DNA of 64,000 bases from Hirundichthys speculiger. Its lineage: Eukaryota; Chordata; Actinopteri; Beloniformes; Exocoetidae. Below are positions 59,657 to 64,000 of this stretch, piece by piece (positions within the stretch are counted from its first letter, which is position 1; each line of letters begins with the position of its first letter). A program made the position numbers and the translations under genes. The stretch is taken from contig JAGFBZ010000342.1 of the NCBI GenBank assembly GCA_018398805.1, positions 474,001 through 538,000 on the forward strand, read 5' to 3'. The notes below the pieces were generated by a model that was given only the letters and a program-made list of their open reading frames with translations, searched no databases and had not been told where the DNA came from.

Positions 59657-60491
59657 ACCTAACCCTAACCCCAACCCTAACCCCTAACCCCTAACCCAAA
59701 TTCAAAAAATACTTTATTAATCCCCCAAGGGGGAAATTCAAGTTTCAGTACACCAGTCTGGTGTACTAGGGGAGCTGCCAGTGTCCAGCGCTCCTTTTCA
59801 TGCCCGGTCCTGTGGTCCGAGTGCCAATTCCAGATAACAGCCATTAAAACAGTTAACATCCGTTAGAACCAGTATATCTCCATAATGATGACCAGTGAGA
59901 TATCTCCAGGTCAGAGGAGGAAAGACCGATGAACCAGACCGTCTCCTCTGGGAAGACTGAGCTCCTTCAGTCCGGCGAGCGACGGAGCCGACCGTCCCAG
60001 AGCCCGGTTCATCATGCAGACCGGACCAGGCTGTTGTCGTCTCCCCCGGCGGTGCTGGGCCCCACCAGGTCACCAGACGGCCCCTGCCAGGTCAGCTGAC
60101 CCATCCGGCGTGTAGACAGCTGGACGGGGCAGCATGCCGCCGCTGCTACGTCGGGGGCTCCCGTCCCGGCTCCGTGACGCTGCAGCCCAGATCCAGTGGC
60201 GGTGGTTGCCGTAGGTAGCAGTTCAGGGCTACTTAGCTTTCCCGAACCGGCCTCCAGCGACACCGTCCATGTCCGCGGCGGCAGGTCTCCACCAGCCGCA
60301 AGAGGACCGATCCGCCCCCTGCAGACAGTATGTAGACATCCGACCGCAGATCACCACAAACCGGGCACAAACTGGAGCGTCCAGCGTCGCAGAGACAAGT
60401 CCCGGAGCAGCAGCGAGAAGTGTCCATGTCAGGCGTCGTCTGGGCAACGACATCCCGACATCCCCTAACCCTAACCCTAACCCCTAACCCT
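59657..60491 (-). mobile_element. Retroelement 3' fragment between telomere-like repeats
   Basis: Telomere-like repeats at 59,657-59,697 (cctaaccctaaccccaaccc) and 60,463-60,491 enclose 59,698-60,462. On the minus strand the fragment ends ...gggggattaataaagtatttttt gaattt, a polyadenylation-like end known from fish non-LTR elements, directly followed by (GGGTTA)n. No coding domain is recognised in the 765 bp. The clade is uncertain. Confidence 0.6.
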
Positions 60492-61649
60492 ATCTCTGCA
60501 AACATCTCCTCGGCCCCAAGACAACCTACAAAGATGACCCAGCAAGCAGCTTCCCTCAGCTGGTTCCTGCAACACCAAACTCACCACCTCAGCAGCTCGA
60601 CCGGTTTAGTGCTGGGTCTCTCAGCCGCTGAGAGCGAATCATTTCAGATCAATGACATTCGTTCTTCTTCTCCTTCCTCCTCAAACAACCAGCTCAGCCC
60701 TTTTTCGATCCATTTTGGGAGCTTCCACATTCACAAACGTTCCTGTTGTTGTTGGACCACGGAGCACCAGAGGAACCCTCTGGAAGACTTTGGGTCCGTC
60801 AGTCCAAAACCGGCCTGGAGGAGTGACTCTGATCATCAAGTAGAGACAGAACTAATTAGTAAAGTGATGCCCCTAACCTTCTACTACCTGAGTCTTATTA
60901 TTTATTTTTTGATTTATTTTAAATGTCCTTGGACGGCCTGCCTTGCCAGCACGCCGTGTTAAACAAAGGACCTTACTCCAGCCTCCCAGTTATTTATTAT
61001 TTCTTGGGTCCAAAACTGACGGCTGGACTGCAGCCGTCACTCAAAAACAAACTCGACCCTGATTGTGCATTTATTTAATAATATTAATTACACACACACA
61101 CCTCGTGAAAGTATATATTTATGTCGTAAAGTTGGGCATTTTAACACGTGGGCCAGTAGAAATGGGATCTTTCTTTTGGAACCGCCACCTAGTGGACAGT
61201 CGAGGAACTGCCCCATCAGTTTACCGGATGTAGCCCCCCCTGGGCCACACAGCTGTCGTTCAGGCTCTAACTGGTTAAAATGGGAGCTGGAATGGATGAT
61301 TTTTAAAAGATTTTTTTGGTGCGTCTCTGCTTTCGTAACAGTCGCTGTTTCTTTAACTCTACGGCGCCTGCTGCTGCCGCTTTAGGTGCTGGAATGTGTC
61401 CCAGAATGCCGTGGGTGACTTTGACGGGCCAAAACAAACACTGAGCAGCAAGTGCAAGTCATCATATTTCTTCAGATTGGATTTTTTTTTTTTTTTTTCT
61501 GCTGCTCTGGAAAGCCTGAGGTGTGTGTGTTCGTCTGAAATGAGATTCCTGGCTGCAGCCTGCTTGCCCTTCAGTGACGGCTCATGTTGGCTGGAAGGTG
61601 ACGGTAACGCCGCCGCTACTGCTGCAAACCAGCTGATCAAGTGCTGGCC

Positions 61650-61680
<31 letters not shown>

Positions 61681-62271
61681 TCATTTAAAACCCTCTGCTG
61701 ATTGGCTGATTGAGCCAGCGGCTGGCATCGCTGCTGAGGCCTTTCTATATGAGACGGCTAAAGTCAACAGCGCAGCATGTTTATCTAACCTGCTCCTTAT
61801 TGACGGGAAAATCAGTTGGCGAACAGCGAGAGTCAACTGTTGCCAACTCCGAAGAGCACGCGGGCCACTGGACAGAGGTGGCGTGAGGTTTTTAAACGGT
61901 GACATGGACGTCTCAAGGGCACGGGCGGTCCGCTGACCGGGACGGGTCGGGGCGTAGGAGAGGGAGGAAATGCGGTGGACGCCTAACAGCAGATAAGACG
62001 CAGTTTAGAAACGAAGGGAGAGTTATAAATAGACGTGAACAAGGTCGAGCTCGTACAGATCGGGGCCTGGCAGGGTCCGGGTTACTGCAGCTGTCCGACC
62101 AGCACTTGGTCGTGATCATTACATGATCACGGCTGACCTTGCAGCAAATGTGTGTGTGTGTGTGCATGGATCTAAGAGGCAATTGTTTGCATATAAAGAA
62201 TAAAGCCAAATGCAATGACTTGGGAGCATCTTGTCTTTTCACCACCGTCCGTGTACATCTGCGAACGGAGG
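60492..62271. other. Non-coding; long poly-G tract
   Basis: A 29-base G run lies at 61,651-61,679, a T run at about 61,482-61,499 and (TG)n at 62,144-62,163. Frames of 60-180 codons at 60,420-60,962 have no recognised domain. A piece near 61,175-61,215 belongs to the dispersed family also seen at 957 and 20,982. Confidence 0.4.
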
Positions 62272-62279
62272 AGACCAGC

Positions 62280-63206
62280 CAGGGTTATAATGGTTTTGGA
62301 TTTTCCATTAGTTTTAGTTTTTATTTAGTTTTTAGTTTAGTTTTTCAAATTCAGTTAGTTTTAATTCATTTTTAAAGCAGTTTTGCCAGATTTTATTGGT
62401 TTTTGTTTTGAAATACTTAGTTTTAGTTTAGTTTTTATTAGTTTCAGTGTTAGTGTTAGTTTTATTTTGTAAATTAGGGTTGTAATTTTGGGTCTAGAGA
62501 AGCACTGAACTTTTTGAAGGCTATCGAATCACATAGTCGTGTTTACATTCTGGTCTAAATAAACATATTTATCAATGCATCTTCCCTCTTGTGGTGTTCC
62601 TGCGTATTTACTGACCAGCAGCTATCTGGTCTTTCTCCTGTTCCTTCCCAACGCTGACTGGCCTGCAGCTGTAGCTTCTCTTTCCAGGGGGCTAGCTTAG
62701 GCTAGCTTATCCAGCTAGTCTTGGTTAGCCTTCTTTCCAGGGGGCTAGCTTAGGCTAGCTTATCCAGCTAGTCTTGGTTAGCCTTCTTGTGCGAGCTTTT
62801 CAAATGGACTTTCAGATTCAAGAGTTTTTTGCCCTTGAGAAGTATTCCACACATTGTCATAACACAGTCATAGTCAAAGAAATCCCAAATAGGACTGTGC
62901 CGCTTTCGCCCAACTTTTGCCGCAGCCATCACTGCTGATTACTTTTTTTTTTTTTTTGCGGTTGTTGTTGTACGGCGGAGCGAAGTTAATAGATTTCAAA
63001 CGTTTATGAGAAAAAAAAAATACAAACATGAAAACGAGGGACATTCTTGACATTATTATAGTTAATTTTAGTTCGTTTTATGAAGACATAATACAGTTAG
63101 TTATCGTTTTTTAAAAAAACTTTTTTTTTTATTTCAGTTAACGAAAATGTTTTTTCAATTCTAGTTTTCGTTATTTCCTTAGTTTTCGTTAACGATAATA
63201 ACCTTG
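62280..63206 (-). mobile_element. hAT family D, copy 2 (inverted)
   Basis: Reverse complement of 22,520-23,497. Target duplication agaccagc (62,272-62,279) and agaccaga (63,207-63,214), seven of eight bases. It carries the two tandem 50-bp agctagcttaggctagctta units (about 62,690-62,790) and a BED remnant on the minus strand (62,932 downward, MAAAKVGRKRHSPIWDFFDY) with an internal deletion of about 36 bases. Confidence 0.88.
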
Positions 63207-63214
63207 AGACCAGA

Positions 63215-63464
63215 TGGAGGTCTAGGACAGGAGCGTAGGCTCATTCTCGTCTGATACAAGCTGCGGCGGCCCAACTTCGGGGCTGAAGTGAGTTCAGCTG
63301 CAGTTCTCCAACTGACCACTGGGGGGCCGGCTCCAGAAGTGAGTCAGTCTCCACTGACCTCCGCGTTAAAATGTCCAACAGTGGAGCAGAGATAAACACA
63401 TTTACACCGTTGCTCAAACAAACTGCTCATTGTGGCTCCTGCAGCATCTGGGTCCTCTGGTGAA
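63215..63464. other. Non-coding; dispersed-repeat fragment
   Basis: The phrase caactgaccactggggggcc near 63,309 is the inverted form of the family near 20,982. No gene. Confidence 0.4.
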
Positions 63465-64000
63465 TAGGGTTGGGAATCTAGAACCGGTTCCTGTAGAGAA
63501 CCGGTTCCGTGTGTTTCAATTCCATGGAATCGTTTGGCAGTTTATCTAGCGATTCTCTTATCGATTCCAACCAGCACGAATCTCACGTAATTTACGCAAG
63601 TTACGCACAGTCAATTCCAGAAAGCACTTACGTGATTAAGTTACGTTGGTTTAGCACGCGCGTTGGAGTTGTAAACAACAATGGCACCCACCAGGTTCAA
63701 ACGCTCAAAAGTTTGGCTTCACTTCACCAAAGAAAGATGGCAGCAAGGCAACTAGCAGTCATTGTAAAGTGGAGATAACAGCGTCGGGAGGGAACACGGC
63801 TAACATGCAGAAACATTTGAACACACAACATGCGATAACGAGTGTCGTGTTTTTGACGCTTCGGACCGATGGATCTCAACCCAGCAGCAGTAGCCAAGCT
63901 AAGATCACCTCTGGTAACTCTGGTAAGTAACTATCCCGCTGCCTATGTGCTTCTTTGTAAAAACGCTATAACAGTAACGCTATGCTATTAAACGAATGCC
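63465..64000 (+). mobile_element. hAT transposon, 5' end, cut by window edge
   Basis: Begins tagggttgggaatctagaac, with the repeated words gaaccggttcc and tcgattcc typical of a fish hAT family. An N-terminal exon follows at 63,681-63,922. The 3' end lies beyond the window, so neither completeness nor the target duplication (left side ctggtgaa at 63,457-63,464) can be tested. Confidence 0.75.
63681..63922 (+). pseudogene. hAT transposase BED exon, one frameshift
   Basis: Starts MAPTRFKRSKVWLHFTK. A frameshift near 63,727 is needed to continue as DGSKATSSHCKVEITASGGN, then NMQKHLNTQHA (the His pair of the BED finger). The first zinc Cys is replaced by Ser (codon agc). The exon ends at a clear donor ctg|gtaagt at 63,922. 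Domain recognition is by the SKVWLHF, CxxC-like and HLNxxH spacing. Later exons are outside the window. Confidence 0.78.

Overview
This is a stretch of teleost fish genome, probably a spiny-rayed fish. It has one confident host gene in 64 kb, introns with GT/AG splice sites, a Rex3-type RTE retrotransposon, Tc1-like, pogo-like, hAT and piggyBac-like DNA transposons, and abundant microsatellites. The species cannot be named from the sequence alone. The only host gene recognised is btg1 on the minus strand: promoter about 40,772-41,300, coding exon 1 at 40,627-40,771, intron 37,381-40,626, coding exon 2 at 36,974-37,380, then a long 3' untranslated region to about 33,515. It encodes a 183-residue BTG/TOB-family antiproliferative protein that recruits the CCR4-NOT deadenylase.

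The left third (1-31 kb) is mostly transposon debris. In order: a hAT relic with a BED zinc-finger remnant (1.1-2.3 kb), an inverted-repeat element with a GC-rich hairpin (2.75-3.65 kb), a pogo-like element (5.1-5.8 kb), telomere-like repeats (6.0-6.2 kb), an AT-rich repeat split by a Rex3 insertion whose 5' half is inverted (8.7-12.2 kb), a four-deep nest of transposons (13.2-14.7 kb), a hAT non-autonomous element with perfect 8-bp target duplications (16.0-16.75 kb), a second BED-bearing hAT relic (17.8-18.5 kb), a full-length but frameshifted Tc1 element (19.0-20.65 kb), a third BED-bearing hAT element (22.5-23.5 kb), an inverted pogo-like copy (25.1-25.8 kb), a LINE reverse-transcriptase scrap with a MITE (28.1-29.1 kb) and a Tc1 scrap cut by another hAT copy (29.9-30.5 kb).

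The right third (41-64 kb) holds a piggyBac-like MITE, two more copies of the 16-kb hAT family, a 2-kb almost purely purine array (47.07-49.06 kb), a large (GGAT)n array and a (CCAT)n array in opposite orientation around an (AT)n tract (52.1-54.9 kb), a pogo-like copy with an internal six-unit 129-bp array, a retroelement fragment bounded on both sides by telomere-like repeats, an inverted copy of the 22.5-kb hAT element, and the start of another hAT element that runs off the window.

There is no gene cluster or operon here. The biology is one regulatory gene inside a repeat-dense region. The most interesting observations are the twin-priming-like Rex3 structure, the four-level nest, an AT-rich repeat flanked by unusually long duplications at two sites, and nested hAT MITEs with perfect target duplications inside the btg1 intron. 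All family names were recognised by reading; no database search was run.
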